From Seonamhaeicola maritimus (GTDB lineage: Bacteria; Bacteroidota; Bacteroidia; Flavobacteriales; Flavobacteriaceae), in assembly GCF_008056315.1 (NCBI RefSeq), contig NZ_VRKQ01000008.1, forward strand, positions 700,957-764,956: a stretch of DNA of 64,000 nucleotides, given 5' to 3'. The notes beneath the pieces were generated by a model that was not told the DNA's origin, searched no databases, and worked only from the letters and a program-made list of their open reading frames with translations. The translations under genes were made by a program, and so were the position numbers. Below, one piece after another: positions 44,265 to 53,469 of this stretch. Numbering within the stretch: position 1 is the first letter of the stretch; each line of letters starts with the position of its first letter.

Positions 44265-45209
44265 ATGCTAAATAGAAGACATATTCGTATAAAAGTCATG
44301 CAAACTTTGTATGCCTTTAGAGGAAGTGAAAGTGATGATTTTAGTAAAGACCAGAAATTTCTATTGTTTAGTATAGATAATATGTACAACTTATACCTTT
44401 TGTTAATCTCATTACTTCTAGAGGTTAAAAAAAGAGCTGAAATAGATTTAAGCAAAAAGCAAAAAAAGCACCTTGCAACAGCTGAAGATAAAGACCCTAA
44501 TAAGAAGTTTGTTAATAATCAATTACTTGAGCTTTTAAGTAGTAATTCGGAACTTAAAAGTCAAATGGAGTCACATGAAATCACTAATTGGGAATTAGAT
44601 ACTGAGTATGTTGAAGTTGTTTTTAAATCAATTACTTCAAGCGAGTTGTATAAAGAATATATGGAGACTCGAGTGTCTGATTTTAAAGAAGACAAGACGT
44701 TTATAATTGATGTTTTTAAAGAAGTAATTGCACCAAACGAAAAACTTTACGAATACATTGAGGATAAGAATTTAACTTGGTTGGATGATCTTCCAATTGT
44801 AAACACAGCTATTTTAAAACTTTTAAGAAAGGTTAAGCATTCTACCCAAGAAGCTCATTTTACTCCCAAATTATATAAAGAGGATGATGATAAGCAGTTT
44901 GCAATTGATTTGTTTAAGAAGACTTTATTAAATAGGTCTTCTTTGAATAATGAAATAGAAAAGAAAACGAAAAACTGGGATGCTGATAGAATTGCAGATG
45001 TAGATTATGTATTGCTTCAAATGGCAATAAATGAACTTCAAAACTTTCCGTCAATTCCTGTAAAGGTAACTATAAATGAGTATTTAGAGATTGCAAAGGA
45101 GTACTCAACACCAAAGAGCAGCATTTTTATAAATGGTATTTTGGATAAACTTGTAAAAGAGTTTAGAGAAGCTGGAACATTAAATAAAATGGGGCGTGGG
45201 TTACTATAA
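44265..45209 (+). CDS. nusB: Transcription antitermination factor NusB (long Bacteroidota form)
   Basis: A 314-residue protein, over twice the length of E. coli NusB. The N-terminal MLNRRHIRIKVMQTLYAF starts the helical fold. The C-terminal half has the conserved core DVDYVLLQMAINELQNFPSIPVKVTINEYLEIAKEYSTPKSSIFINGILDKL (about 245-297). The middle 130 residues are a charged helical insertion typical of this phylum. NusB with NusE binds boxA RNA for rRNA antitermination. A predicted promoter lies 55 bp upstream. Confidence 0.88.
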   Translation: MLNRRHIRIKVMQTLYAFRGSESDDFSKDQKFLLFSIDNMYNLYLLLISLLLEVKKRAEIDLSKKQKKHLATAEDKDPNKKFVNNQLLELLSSNSELKSQMESHEITNWELDTEYVEVVFKSITSSELYKEYMETRVSDFKEDKTFIIDVFKEVIAPNEKLYEYIEDKNLTWLDDLPIVNTAILKLLRKVKHSTQEAHFTPKLYKEDDDKQFAIDLFKKTLLNRSSLNNEIEKKTKNWDADRIADVDYVLLQMAINELQNFPSIPVKVTINEYLEIAKEYSTPKSSIFINGILDKLVKEFREAGTLNKMGRGLL

Positions 45210-45293
45210 AATCTTGTTAAGAAGTCATTAAAAATTTTTAATCGGTTAAATTATTACTATTTTTACCACGCTTAACTTAAAAAAGGTACAATA

Positions 45294-45770
45294 ATGAAAA
45301 AACTAATATTAGGATTAAGTGCTATTTGTTTAATAGCCTTTACATCTTGCAAAGAAAATGCTGCTAAGAAAATTGAAGCAAGTAATCTTGCTGAAGCAGC
45401 TGAAAGAGATGCCAATGCCTCTAAATTTCCTGTGATTGAGTTTGATAAAACAGAACATGACTTTGGGGAAATTGAAGCTAAAAAATCGGTATCTACAATT
45501 TTTAAATACAAAAATACAGGAGATGCACCATTAGTAATTACAGAAATTAAAAGTTCTTGTGGTTGTACTGTGCCTCAAGATTGGAGCAGAGAACCTTTAG
45601 CTCCAGGAGCTTCTGGAGAATTTTCAGTAAAGTTTAATGGTAGTGGTACTAATAAAGTATCAAAAACCATTACTGTTACTGCAAATACTGAAAAAGGAAA
45701 AGAAACTGTAAAAATATCGGCATTTGTAAAACCAGACCCAAATGCTAAAAAACCAGCTGTTAAAAGCTAA
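45294..45770 (+). CDS. DUF1573 lipoprotein
   Basis: A 158-residue protein with a lipoprotein signal: MKKLILGLSAICLIAFTSC, with the lipidated Cys at residue 19. The DUF1573 immunoglobulin-like domain spans about 43-140: FDKTEHDFGEIEAKKSVSTIFKYKNTGDAPLVITEIKSSCGCTVP and SGEFSVKFNGSGTNKVSKTI. The SSCGCT motif is the family hallmark. Its function is unknown; it is probably tethered to the inner or outer membrane. yajC follows after 12 bp, suggesting joint expression. Confidence 0.85.
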   Translation: MKKLILGLSAICLIAFTSCKENAAKKIEASNLAEAAERDANASKFPVIEFDKTEHDFGEIEAKKSVSTIFKYKNTGDAPLVITEIKSSCGCTVPQDWSREPLAPGASGEFSVKFNGSGTNKVSKTITVTANTEKGKETVKISAFVKPDPNAKKPAVKS

Positions 45771-45782
45771 ATATATACAATA

Positions 45783-46070
45783 ATGGGAGAAGGAATTGGG
45801 GCATTTATGCCATTTATTTTAATGTTTGTAGTAGTGTATTTCTTTATGATTGCACCTCAAATGAAAAAAGCAAAAAAGGAAAAGAAATTTGCTGCAGAAC
45901 TTAAAAAGGGAGACAGAGTAATTACCAAAAGTGGTTTACACGGTAAGATTTTAGAATTGAATGAGAAAGATGGAACCTGTGTTATGGAGACCATGTCTGG
46001 AAAGCTAAAATTAGAACGTACTGCCATTTCAATGGAGATGAGCACCAAATTAAATGCTCCCGCTAAATAA
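45783..46070 (+). CDS. yajC: Preprotein translocase subunit YajC
   Basis: A 95-residue single-pass membrane protein. The hydrophobic helix is FMPFILMFVVVYFFMIAPQ (about 8-26), followed by the basic MKKAKKEKKF and the conserved soluble part LKKGDRVITKSGLHGKILEL (about 41-60). YajC associates with SecDF and the Sec translocon. It is followed by a perfect bidirectional terminator. Confidence 0.92.
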   Translation: MGEGIGAFMPFILMFVVVYFFMIAPQMKKAKKEKKFAAELKKGDRVITKSGLHGKILELNEKDGTCVMETMSGKLKLERTAISMEMSTKLNAPAK

Positions 46071-46087
46071 GAAATTAAAGCTTACAG

Positions 46088-46117
46088 AAAAAGGGCTTCC
46101 TAATGGAAGCCCTTTTT
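46088..46117. terminator. Bidirectional rho-independent terminator between yajC and cysM
   Basis: AAAAAGGGCTTCC and GGAAGCCCTTTTT form a perfect 13-bp stem around the loop TAAT. It has poly-A/poly-T on both sides and serves the convergent yajC and cysM transcripts. Confidence 0.92.
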
Positions 46118-46133
46118 AATTCTTTATTTTGGA

Positions 46134-47045
46134 CTACTGTAATAAATCCTCAACAGAAAGGTAGCGTTCACCAGTATCATAATTCATAGTTAAGATAGTT
46201 TCGCTTCCATTTAGAGTTTTTAATTGTTTTCTTACTGCGGCTAAAGATGCTCCGGTTGAAATTCCAACAAGAATTCCTTCTGTTTTAGCAATGTTTTTAA
46301 CTTCTGCAAAAGCTTCGTCTTTTGTAATTCTAACTGCACCATCAATTAAATTAGGATCGAATACTTCTGGGATAAAACCTGGTCCTATTCCTTGTAAAGG
46401 GTGGGGTCCTGGTTCACCACCTGAGATTATTGCAGAGTCATCTGGTTCTACTGCTAAGACCTTTATATTAGTAAGTTTTTCTTTTAAAACTTTAGAGATT
46501 CCAGTAATATGTCCTCCAGTACCAACGCCGGTAATTAAGTAGTCTATACCTTCAGGAAAATCATTGGTAATTTCTATAGCTGTTGTTCTTTGATGAATTT
46601 CTGGATTAGCTTGATTAGTAAATTGTGAAGGCATCCACGCTTTTTTGTTATTGGCAACTAATTCATCGGCCTTTGCTAAAGTACCACCTAAGCCTTCTTC
46701 TTTTGGAGTTAATACTAAATTAGCTCCATAAGCCGCCATTAATGCCCGTCGCTCAACGGACATTGACTCGGGCATTACCAATGTAAGTTTATACCCTTTT
46801 ACCGCAGCAACCATAGCCAAACCAATACCTGTGTTCCCTGATGTAGGCTCTATAATTTCCGTGTCTTCTTTAATAATATTTCTTTTTTCAGCATCCTCAA
46901 TCATAGCTAGAGCTATTCTATCTTTAATGCTACCCCCCGGATTTGCTTTTTCAAGTTTCATCCAAACATTTGCTTCAGGAAACAAACTGTTTAACTTCAC
47001 TACAGGGGTGTTTCCTATACTCTCTAGAATGTTGTTGAATTTCAT
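46134..47045 (-). CDS. cysM: Cysteine synthase (O-acetylserine sulfhydrylase)
   Basis: A 303-residue PLP enzyme making cysteine from O-acetylserine and sulfide. The PLP lysine is Lys41 in [18 protein letters not shown]. The substrate loop [13 protein letters not shown] lies near 66-78, the phosphate-binding glycine loop is TGVGTGGH near 173, and [10 protein letters not shown] near 260 closes the site. The sequence [18 protein letters not shown] resembles CysM more than CysK, but the two are hard to separate here. A YdeI-like gene lies 31 bp upstream. Confidence 0.88.
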   Translation of the reverse strand: MKFNNILESIGNTPVVKLNSLFPEANVWMKLEKANPGGSIKDRIALAMIEDAEKRNIIKEDTEIIEPTSGNTGIGLAMVAAVKGYKLTLVMPESMSVERRALMAAYGANLVLTPKEEGLGGTLAKADELVANNKKAWMPSQFTNQANPEIHQRTTAIEITNDFPEGIDYLITGVGTGGHITGISKVLKEKLTNIKVLAVEPDDSAIISGGEPGPHPLQGIGPGFIPEVFDPNLIDGAVRITKDEAFAEVKNIAKTEGILVGISTGASLAAVRKQLKTLNGSETILTMNYDTGERYLSVEDLLQ

Positions 47046-47076
47046 AATTTATGGTTTAATAGTTAAGGTTTAATAT

Positions 47077-47676
47077 TTAGCAGTTTTTGTATTTATCATG
47101 TAAACCAACACCTTGTAAAATCATAGGCGTAATTTTCAGAATACGACTTTGTTTGGTGGCTTCACGTTTAGCAGTTTGAATATAATCACAATACTCACGT
47201 GGCTTGTATGGAGTTAATGAATCGAAAGAACTTTTGAGTTCATTATTTGATTCAAATAGTTTTTTTAGCTCTTCAGGAATTAAAGTTTCTTTTTTTGATC
47301 TATCTGGTTTTACTTCTTTGCCTAATTTTTGATTTTCAATGGCTTCCATTACGTATTGTAAAACAACTTTTTTATTAACTTCACCGATGGATGTGAACTT
47401 AAGTTGCCTCATGGCTTTAGTTTTACCATCTTGCGCATTTCTTAAGATTTTATGTTCATCTTTAAGAAAAACACCATTAAAAAACCAAATTCCAAAGTGG
47501 TCTTTGAATGCACCAATACCACAAACATTTTTCCCCTTAATTGTATAGGTTGGGATACTCCACTTTAAGGTTTCTTCTAATTCAGTAGAAATTATAATAG
47601 ATCTAAGAAGAGACAGAGCTTCAGACCATTTAGAATTTGTTTCTATATATTCCTCGACAGAATTTACTTTTCTCAC
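47077..47676 (-). CDS. DUF1801/YdeI (OmpD-associated) family protein
   Basis: A 199-residue protein with two parts. The N-terminal DUF1801 domain (about 5-115) contains LRSIIISTELEETLKWSIPTYTIKGKNVCGIGAFKDHFGIWFFNG. The C-terminal OmdA/YdeI domain has IPEELKKLFESNNELKSSFDSLTPYKPREYCDYIQTAKREATKQSRI. The biochemical function of the family is not established. It lies 9 bp after pepT and 31 bp before cysM, so the three minus-strand genes may be one transcript. Confidence 0.78.
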   Translation of the reverse strand: MRKVNSVEEYIETNSKWSEALSLLRSIIISTELEETLKWSIPTYTIKGKNVCGIGAFKDHFGIWFFNGVFLKDEHKILRNAQDGKTKAMRQLKFTSIGEVNKKVVLQYVMEAIENQKLGKEVKPDRSKKETLIPEELKKLFESNNELKSSFDSLTPYKPREYCDYIQTAKREATKQSRILKITPMILQGVGLHDKYKNC

Positions 47677-47685
47677 TTCTAAAAT

Positions 47686-48930
47686 TTAGTTTACTGGTTT
47701 TTGAGCTGTTAATTCAGCAATTTTACAAATCACCTCAGTAGCTTTAATCATGCTTTCAACTGGCACGTATTCATAGCGACCATGAAAATTATGTCCGCCA
47801 GCAAAAATATTAGGACAAGGTAATCCCATATAGCTTAATTGAGAGCCATCTGTACCTCCTCTTATGGCTTTTATTAAAGGCGTAATGCCAATTTCTTTCA
47901 TTGCTTGTTCAGCAATGTCAACAATATGCAAAACAGGTTCTATCTTTTCACGCATATTGTAGTATTGATCCTTTATTTCTGTAACAATTACTTCACTTCC
48001 GTATTGATTGTTAAGTTCATCTGTAAGTTTTTGCATGACTTCTTTGCGTGCCTCAAAATGTTTTCTATCGTGATCTCTTATAATATATTCCAAAGTAGTT
48101 TCTTCAACTTTTCCCTTTACGGCACATAAATGAAAAAAGCCTTGATAGCCTTCTGTGTGTTCAGGTGTTTCCATCCGAGGAAGTGAATTTATAAATTCCG
48201 TTGCGATATACATAGAATTAATCATTTTCCCTTTAGCATATCCTGGGTGTACAATCTTCCCTTTTACATTTACAACTGCACCAGCAGCATTAAAGTTTTC
48301 ATACTCTAACTCTCCAATTTGACTACCATCCATTGTATAAGCCCAATCTGCTCCAAACTTTTTTACATCAAATTTGTGAGCTCCTCTTCCAATTTCCTCG
48401 TCTGGAGTAAATCCCACCCTAATTCTACCATGTTTAATTTCAGGATTTTTAATTAAGTATTCCATAGCCGAAACAATTTCACAAATACCAGCTTTATCAT
48501 CTGCTCCTAATAGCGTAGTTCCATCAGTAGTGATTAAGGTTTGACCAATATAAAGTCGTAGATCTTCAAAATAATCGGGAGAAAGAACAATTTGCTCTTC
48601 TTTGTTGAGTAAAATATCGCCTCCTAAATAATTTTTATGTATTTGAGGGTTTACATTGGCTCCAGTAAAATCAGGAGAAGTATCAAAATGAGCAATAAAT
48701 CCGATGGTGGGAACATCAAGCTCGACATTACTTGGTAGGGTTGCCATGACGTAAGCATTTTCATCAATACTTACCTCTTGCATGCCAATAGTTTTAAGCT
48801 CTTCGGCCAATTTATTGGCTAAATTCCATTGCTTTTTAGTACTTGGTGTTGTGTCAGAATTTGGGTCTGATTCCGTATCTATTGTAACGTAGTTTATAAA
48901 CCGATTGGTAATATGTTCTTTAGAAATCAT
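47686..48930 (-). CDS. pepT: Peptidase T (tripeptide aminopeptidase)
   Basis: A 414-residue M20B zinc aminopeptidase. The first zinc ligand is in [13 protein letters not shown] near residue 82, the bridging Asp in [13 protein letters not shown] near 144, the catalytic Glu pair in [14 protein letters not shown] near 178, and the C-terminal His in [15 protein letters not shown] near 383. It releases N-terminal residues from tripeptides in the cytoplasm. It is divergent from pyrD across 150 bp. Confidence 0.93.
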   Translation of the reverse strand: MISKEHITNRFINYVTIDTESDPNSDTTPSTKKQWNLANKLAEELKTIGMQEVSIDENAYVMATLPSNVELDVPTIGFIAHFDTSPDFTGANVNPQIHKNYLGGDILLNKEEQIVLSPDYFEDLRLYIGQTLITTDGTTLLGADDKAGICEIVSAMEYLIKNPEIKHGRIRVGFTPDEEIGRGAHKFDVKKFGADWAYTMDGSQIGELEYENFNAAGAVVNVKGKIVHPGYAKGKMINSMYIATEFINSLPRMETPEHTEGYQGFFHLCAVKGKVEETTLEYIIRDHDRKHFEARKEVMQKLTDELNNQYGSEVIVTEIKDQYYNMREKIEPVLHIVDIAEQAMKEIGITPLIKAIRGGTDGSQLSYMGLPCPNIFAGGHNFHGRYEYVPVESMIKATEVICKIAELTAQKPVN

Positions 48931-49058
48931 TTGAGTATGGTGTGATTTTTTTGGATGTTAAACTGAAAAAAATTGTAGATCTAAGGAGTCTCTAAAATAC
49001 GACTAAAAACGCTTTGATTTTATAAATCACTTCATTTTTTATTTACATTAATTCGGAG

Positions 49059-49066
49059 TATTTTTG
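49059..49066 (+). promoter_or_regulatory. Predicted -7 promoter element of pyrD
   Basis: TATTTTTG fits TAnnTTTG, is followed by CACA, and lies 14 bp before the pyrD ATG, implying a very short leader. Confidence 0.5.
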
Positions 49067-49080
49067 CACAAATAATAGAG

Positions 49081-50112
49081 ATGTATAAATTATTGCTTCG
49101 ACCTGTATTCTTTTTATTCGACCCTGAAAGGATACATCATTTCACATTTTCAATAGTAAAAGCTGCTTGTAAAATACCTGGGATGTCTTGGTTGTTTAGG
49201 AATTTGTATGCTTTAGAAGATGAGCGATTGGAAAGAAACCTTTTTGGGCTTTCGTTTAAAAATCCTGTTGGATTAGCTGCTGGTTTTGATAAAAATGCAA
49301 TATTGTATAATGAGCTGTCAAATTTTGGGTTTGGTTTTATTGAAATAGGAACTGTTACACCTAAAGGACAATCTGGCAACCCTAAAAAGAGATTGTTTAG
49401 ACTAAAAGATGATAAAGGGATAATTAACAGAATGGGGTTCAATAATGAAGGTGTTGAGGCTGCTGTTGAACAATTAAAGAAAAATAAAGGTAAATTAATT
49501 GTTGGAGGAAATATTGGTAAAAATACAGCCACGAAACCAGAGGATTATACCAAAGATTACTTAGAGTGCTTTAATTGGCTACATCCTTATGTGGACTATT
49601 TTGTTCTTAATGTTAGTTGCCCTAATGTAGGGAGTCATGCTAAACTAAACGATAAAGATTATTTGGAAGAGTTGATAGGAGAAGTTCAGAAAGCTAATAC
49701 TATGTTTAAAACTCAAAAGCCAATTCTTTTAAAAATAGCTCCGGATTTAAATCATGGGCAGTTAGATGAAATAATAGCACTGGTAAATGACACTAATTTA
49801 GATGGAGTAATAGCCAGTAATACCTCGGTAGATAGAACTGGTTTGAAAGCTTCAAAAGATAGATTAGAGGCCATTGGAAATGGTGGCTTAAGTGGTAAAC
49901 CTATAAGAGATAAGAGTACAAAAGTGATTAAATATCTGACTGAAAAAAGTGATAAAGCTTTTCCTGTCATTGGGGTTGGCGGCATACATTCAGCTGAAGA
50001 TGCTCTTGAGAAGATAGAAGCAGGAGCAGATTTAGTTCAGATTTATACAGGGTTTATTTATGAAGGACCTAGTTTAATTAAACAAATTAACAAAGCTTTA
50101 CTGAACAAGTAA
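49081..50112 (+). CDS. pyrD: Dihydroorotate dehydrogenase (quinone), class 2
   Basis: A 343-residue membrane-associated flavoprotein of pyrimidine synthesis. The N-terminal helix for quinone docking ([23 protein letters not shown]) marks class 2. [10 protein letters not shown] near 67, [24 protein letters not shown] near 83, NRMGFNNEG near 118, and [12 protein letters not shown] (catalytic Ser) near 177 follow. [29 protein letters not shown] near 295 binds the FMN phosphate. Its last 15 bp overlap the convergent T9SS spondin gene. Confidence 0.95.
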   Translation: MYKLLLRPVFFLFDPERIHHFTFSIVKAACKIPGMSWLFRNLYALEDERLERNLFGLSFKNPVGLAAGFDKNAILYNELSNFGFGFIEIGTVTPKGQSGNPKKRLFRLKDDKGIINRMGFNNEGVEAAVEQLKKNKGKLIVGGNIGKNTATKPEDYTKDYLECFNWLHPYVDYFVLNVSCPNVGSHAKLNDKDYLEELIGEVQKANTMFKTQKPILLKIAPDLNHGQLDEIIALVNDTNLDGVIASNTSVDRTGLKASKDRLEAIGNGGLSGKPIRDKSTKVIKYLTEKSDKAFPVIGVGGIHSAEDALEKIEAGADLVQIYTGFIYEGPSLIKQINKALLNK

Positions 50113-51015
50113 TTTTTGCGTTTTACTAGAGCCTTCTTTGGTAATTGTCTTCATTAAATACATTCCAGAACTTAAATTAGATATATCTAAACTCATGCTT
50201 TTTAAGGGTGTAATCTTAAATTTTTTTATAAACTGCCCGCTAACAGAATACATTATAACATCTTGTAAATTGATATCTTGTTGATTGGAAATATTAATTC
50301 TGCCTTTGGCAGGATTAGGATAAAAACTTAATTCATTCAACTCTTTATCTGATGTATTCAAAACAGATTTTAATGTTATTGTAATAGTTCCAATTTTTTT
50401 TGCATTAAATGGCGTTGTATTTGACCGACTGGTAATAATACCTTGGGGGTTTGTGTCTGGGTTGCTTAATTTGTAATCGCTCCCTTCTTCTGTTCCAGCA
50501 TCATAAGGAAAGAGGTCTATTGTAGCTGTAGAAACCCACGAACCACCATTTCTTAAATCATAACTATTTATGGCAATAAACCAATCAGGAGTAGGGGCAA
50601 TCATAGAAGCTAATGTTAGTAAAGGATAGTTTTCACTTACCTGTAAATCAATTATAGAAATAGTACCCTTTGCTGTACCTAGTCCACCGCCATTTATAAA
50701 TTGATCTGCATCAGAGTTTGATGACACTTCTGTTTGAAAAGTACCAAAAGATCCAGTTTCGGCAACAGACTCAATACCGGCGGAAGCCATTTGACCCATT
50801 TCTAAAAATGTATTTGCGCTTGCATGAGTTGCTCCTACCAAAGAAGACCAGTGGGCACCATCGGGTAATGCAATGGTACTACATCCGCTTAAGGCGTCAT
50901 TTGATTCAGAATCCCAAATACTTTCAAAAACAATGTCATAGCTAGCAACGCTTTGACTGAATGATAAATAAGAGGCTAAAAGAATGAAGGTAGATAATAC
51001 AGTAATTTTTTTCAT
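50098..51015 (-). CDS. Secreted spondin-domain protein with T9SS type A sorting domain
   Basis: A 305-residue protein. The signal peptide ends near LSFSQ (residue 20). A spondin_N-like domain covers about 24-205: [66 protein letters not shown] and [14 protein letters not shown]. The last 80 residues are a T9SS sorting domain ([16 protein letters not shown] ... SSGMYLMK), so it should be exported and attached to the cell surface. Spondin domains are usually adhesive in animals. It overlaps pyrD tail to tail by 15 bp. Confidence 0.82.
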   Translation of the reverse strand: MKKITVLSTFILLASYLSFSQSVASYDIVFESIWDSESNDALSGCSTIALPDGAHWSSLVGATHASANTFLEMGQMASAGIESVAETGSFGTFQTEVSSNSDADQFINGGGLGTAKGTISIIDLQVSENYPLLTLASMIAPTPDWFIAINSYDLRNGGSWVSTATIDLFPYDAGTEEGSDYKLSNPDTNPQGIITSRSNTTPFNAKKIGTITITLKSVLNTSDKELNELSFYPNPAKGRINISNQQDINLQDVIMYSVSGQFIKKFKITPLKSMSLDISNLSSGMYLMKTITKEGSSKTQKLLVQ

Positions 51016-51102
51016 TGCATTTTTTTACATTTATAAGTCTTGGAGATTATGATTGCCTTACAAAAAATAGTATTATTTTTAGGCTTGAAATCAAACTAGT
51101 AT

Positions 51103-51966
51103 ATGCCCGATAACATCAAAATTATTGAGTGTCCGCGTGATGCTATGCAAGGAATAAAGCAATTTATACCTACAGAGCAGAAAGTGCAATATATTCAGGC
51201 TTTATTACGAGTAGGTTTTGATACTATAGATTTTGGTAGCTTTGTGTCTCCCAAAGCCATTCCTCAAATGGTAGATACTGCAAAGGTGTTATCACAGCTA
51301 GATTTAAGTAGCACTGCTAGTAAATTACTGGCTATAGTGGCTAATGTTCGTGGCGCTCAAAATGCTTGTTTGCACCCTGAGATTAATTATTTGGGTTATC
51401 CATTTTCAATTTCTGAGAATTTCCAAATGAGGAATACTCATAAGACCATTACCCAATCGGTTGATATTCTAAATGATATTTTAGAGTTGGCGGATAAATC
51501 AAACAAGGAGTTAGTTGTCTATATATCTATGGGTTTTGGTAACCCTTATGGAGATCCTTGGAATGTTGATATTGTGAGTGAGTGGACAGAACGTTTTAAT
51601 AAAATGGGCGTTCAAATTTTATCGTTAAGTGATACTATTGGGAGCTCTACACCCCAGAGTATTTTTCATTTATATTCTAATTTAATTCCTCAATACTCAC
51701 ATATAGAGTTTGGTGCACATTTACATACAACTCCTAGTAAATGGTTCGAAAAGGTAGATGCTGCATTTAATGCTGGTTGTCATCGTTTTGATGGTGCTGT
51801 TCAAGGGTTTGGCGGCTGCCCTATGGCTAAAGATGAACTTACAGGTAATATGCCAACAGAAAAGTTACTTTCCTATTTTACTTCAAAGCAACTTAATAGC
51901 CTTAATGCATTAAGTTTTGAAAGTGCTTTTAATGAAGCATCCAAGATTTTTAAAAATTATTTTTAA
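51103..51966 (+). CDS. Hydroxymethylglutaryl-CoA lyase
   Basis: A 287-residue TIM-barrel enzyme of the HMGL-like family that cleaves HMG-CoA to acetyl-CoA and acetoacetate, the last step of leucine degradation. IIECPRDAMQGIKQFIPTEQK (residues 5-25) holds the catalytic Arg/Asp, FGSFVSPKAIPQMVD follows near 46, SLSDTIGSSTPQ near 176, and AHLHTTP near 205 carries the metal His pair. GAVQGFGGCPMAKDELTGNMPTEKLL near 227-252 is the diagnostic Cys loop. It is monocistronic and divergent from the T9SS gene. Confidence 0.9.
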   Translation: MPDNIKIIECPRDAMQGIKQFIPTEQKVQYIQALLRVGFDTIDFGSFVSPKAIPQMVDTAKVLSQLDLSSTASKLLAIVANVRGAQNACLHPEINYLGYPFSISENFQMRNTHKTITQSVDILNDILELADKSNKELVVYISMGFGNPYGDPWNVDIVSEWTERFNKMGVQILSLSDTIGSSTPQSIFHLYSNLIPQYSHIEFGAHLHTTPSKWFEKVDAAFNAGCHRFDGAVQGFGGCPMAKDELTGNMPTEKLLSYFTSKQLNSLNALSFESAFNEASKIFKNYF

Positions 51967-52010
51967 CTATAAATAGCTTGTTTTTAGATTGTTAAATATT
52001 TCTTAAAAAG

Positions 52011-52035
52011 TTTATTTAAAATAAGTCTAAATAAA
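52011..52035. promoter_or_regulatory. Operator 1 upstream of the porin promoter
   Basis: Perfect palindrome half-sites TTTATTTA (52011-52018) and TAAATAAA (52028-52035) flank a 9-bp spacer ending in ATAAGTC; the flanking G and C extend the symmetry. It abuts the -33 box. The sequence resembles iron-responsive (Fur- or DtxR-type) sites recalled from flavobacterial iron-uptake genes, which is not verified here. Confidence 0.6.
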
Positions 52036-52036
52036 C

Positions 52037-52067
52037 TTTGTGTAAGTAATATTGAGTTTTATATTTG
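52037..52067 (+). promoter_or_regulatory. Predicted porin promoter (-33 and -7 elements)
   Basis: TTTG at 52037-52040, a 19-bp spacer and TATATTTG at 52060-52067 form a textbook Bacteroidota promoter. Transcription would start near 52073, giving a leader of about 60 nt before the ATG at 52132. Confidence 0.75.
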
Positions 52068-52084
52068 CACTCGAAAAGCAAATA

Positions 52085-52107
52085 TTATTTATAATAAGTC
52101 TAAATAA
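52085..52107. promoter_or_regulatory. Operator 2 downstream of the porin promoter
   Basis: TTATTTA (52085-52091), 9-bp spacer TAATAAGTC, and TAAATAA (52101-52107) repeat the layout and the ATAAGTC core of operator 1. The two centres are 73 bp apart, close to seven helical turns, and lie on either side of the promoter. Confidence 0.6.
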
Positions 52108-52131
52108 AAATAAAATATCAATTTAAATACA

Positions 52132-53304
52132 ATGAAAAAACTAACATTAATTTTAGCAATCTTACTAGGATCTTTTTCTTTTGCCCAAACAGCACAAGAT
52201 TCTATTACTTTTGATCCTCAAAAACAACTAAATGCAGCCCAAAGAATTCTTTCTGGTAACTATGGTAAAGCTGTTACTGTAGGGGCATACGGTGAGCTAA
52301 CCTATAACCAACCAGAAGGGGGGAATGGTGAATTAGATGTTCAACGTTTGGTATTATTATTTGGATACAAATTTAATGATAAGACTCAGTTTGTTACTGA
52401 AGTTGAATTTGAGCATGTAGAAGAAGTATTCGTAGAACAAGCTTTTGTTAATTATGCTGTGGCACCTAATATGAGTATTCGAGGAGGATTAATGTTGGTT
52501 CCTATGGGTATTGTGAATGAATTTCACGAACCTACTACTTTTAATGGTGTTGAAAGACCAGCAACAGATAATGTAATCATTCCAACAACATGGAGAGAAA
52601 TAGGATTTGGTGTTACAGGAAGATTTAATGATATTTCATTGGGATATCAAGCCTATGTGTTTAACGGATTTAAATCAACAATTTCAGATGGAGAAGGTGG
52701 TGTAACTGGAATTTTAAAAGGGTCTAATGGATTACGTAGTGGACGTCAAAAAGCTATTAAATCTACTGTTGATAGCCCAACTTTATCAACTAAATTAGAT
52801 TATTACGGTATTCCTGGTTTAAGATTAGGATTATCTGGATATTTTGGAAAAACACAAGCTACTGATGATGTAGAAGATATTGACGGCGCAAATATTGGTA
52901 TTTCAATGATTGGTTTAGATGCACGTTATGCCTACCAAAGATTCACCGCTCGTGGTCAATTCATTAGAGCATCTTTATCAGATACAGATGCTTATAATGA
53001 TTTAACGGGAAGAGATTTAGGTAGTGCTTTACAAGGTTGGTATTTAGAAGGCGCTTACAATTTATTACCTCAACAAAATGAACAACGTTTATTCGCTTTC
53101 TTGAGGTATGAAAAATATGATACTCATGCTGATACAGAGGGGAGTTTATTAAGAAATGATAATTATAATAAAACAGATATAACTACAGGTATTAGTTATC
53201 ACATTGCTCCTGGAGTTGTATTTAAAGGAGATTATCAATTTAGAGACTCAAAAGGAAGTGATGTTGCTAACAGATTAAACTTTGGTATAGGCGTTTGGTT
53301 CTAA
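52132..53304 (+). CDS. Outer-membrane porin (phosphate-selective porin O/P-like)
   Basis: A 390-residue beta-barrel with a signal peptide (MKKLTLILAILLGSFSFAQ). Strand-turn repeats run throughout, including LDVQRLVLLFGYKFNDKTQFVTEVEFEH, EQAFVNYAVAPNMSIRGGLMLVPMGIVNEFHEPTTF and PTTWREIGFGVTGRFN. The protein ends with the aromatic terminus NFGIGVWF needed for Bam insertion. No TonB box is visible. Two palindromic operators surround its promoter, suggesting metal-dependent control. An FMN-binding protein and a membrane protein follow, so it may let a redox substrate or metal complex through the outer membrane. Confidence 0.78.
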   Translation: MKKLTLILAILLGSFSFAQTAQDSITFDPQKQLNAAQRILSGNYGKAVTVGAYGELTYNQPEGGNGELDVQRLVLLFGYKFNDKTQFVTEVEFEHVEEVFVEQAFVNYAVAPNMSIRGGLMLVPMGIVNEFHEPTTFNGVERPATDNVIIPTTWREIGFGVTGRFNDISLGYQAYVFNGFKSTISDGEGGVTGILKGSNGLRSGRQKAIKSTVDSPTLSTKLDYYGIPGLRLGLSGYFGKTQATDDVEDIDGANIGISMIGLDARYAYQRFTARGQFIRASLSDTDAYNDLTGRDLGSALQGWYLEGAYNLLPQQNEQRLFAFLRYEKYDTHADTEGSLLRNDNYNKTDITTGISYHIAPGVVFKGDYQFRDSKGSDVANRLNFGIGVWF

Positions 53305-53310
53305 AGTAAT

Positions 53311-53382
53311 ATGGGCGTTACCATGCAAGCGCATGGTCGGGCTTTCCGCACTACAAGGTAGTTTGCTGCAATCCCTAACGCA
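53311..53382. repeat. Intergenic repeat (GGCGTTACC...CCCTAACGC family, copy B)
   Basis: GGGCGTTACC, then GGTCGGGCTTTCCGC, then GCTGCAATCCCTAACGCA occur in the same order as in 35637-35764, but the inner parts differ: ATGCAAGCGCAT and ACTACAAGGTAGT form small hairpins. A large inverted repeat, TAAATACCAAAT (53383-53394) with ATTTGGTATTTA (53420-53431), follows directly. The element sits between the porin and FMN-binding genes. Confidence 0.78.
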
Positions 53383-53469
53383 TAAATACCAAATGGTTAA
53401 AGCGTACGTTGCTTTGGCTATTTGGTATTTAAATTGTTTAACCGAATAAAAAAACGATATTTTTGTAAA

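Noticed and set aside
52011-52107. Palindromes as a terminator after HMG-CoA lyase
   Set aside because: The stems are purely A/T with long spacers and no T-tract pattern, and they are matched copies placed around a consensus promoter, so an operator role fits better.
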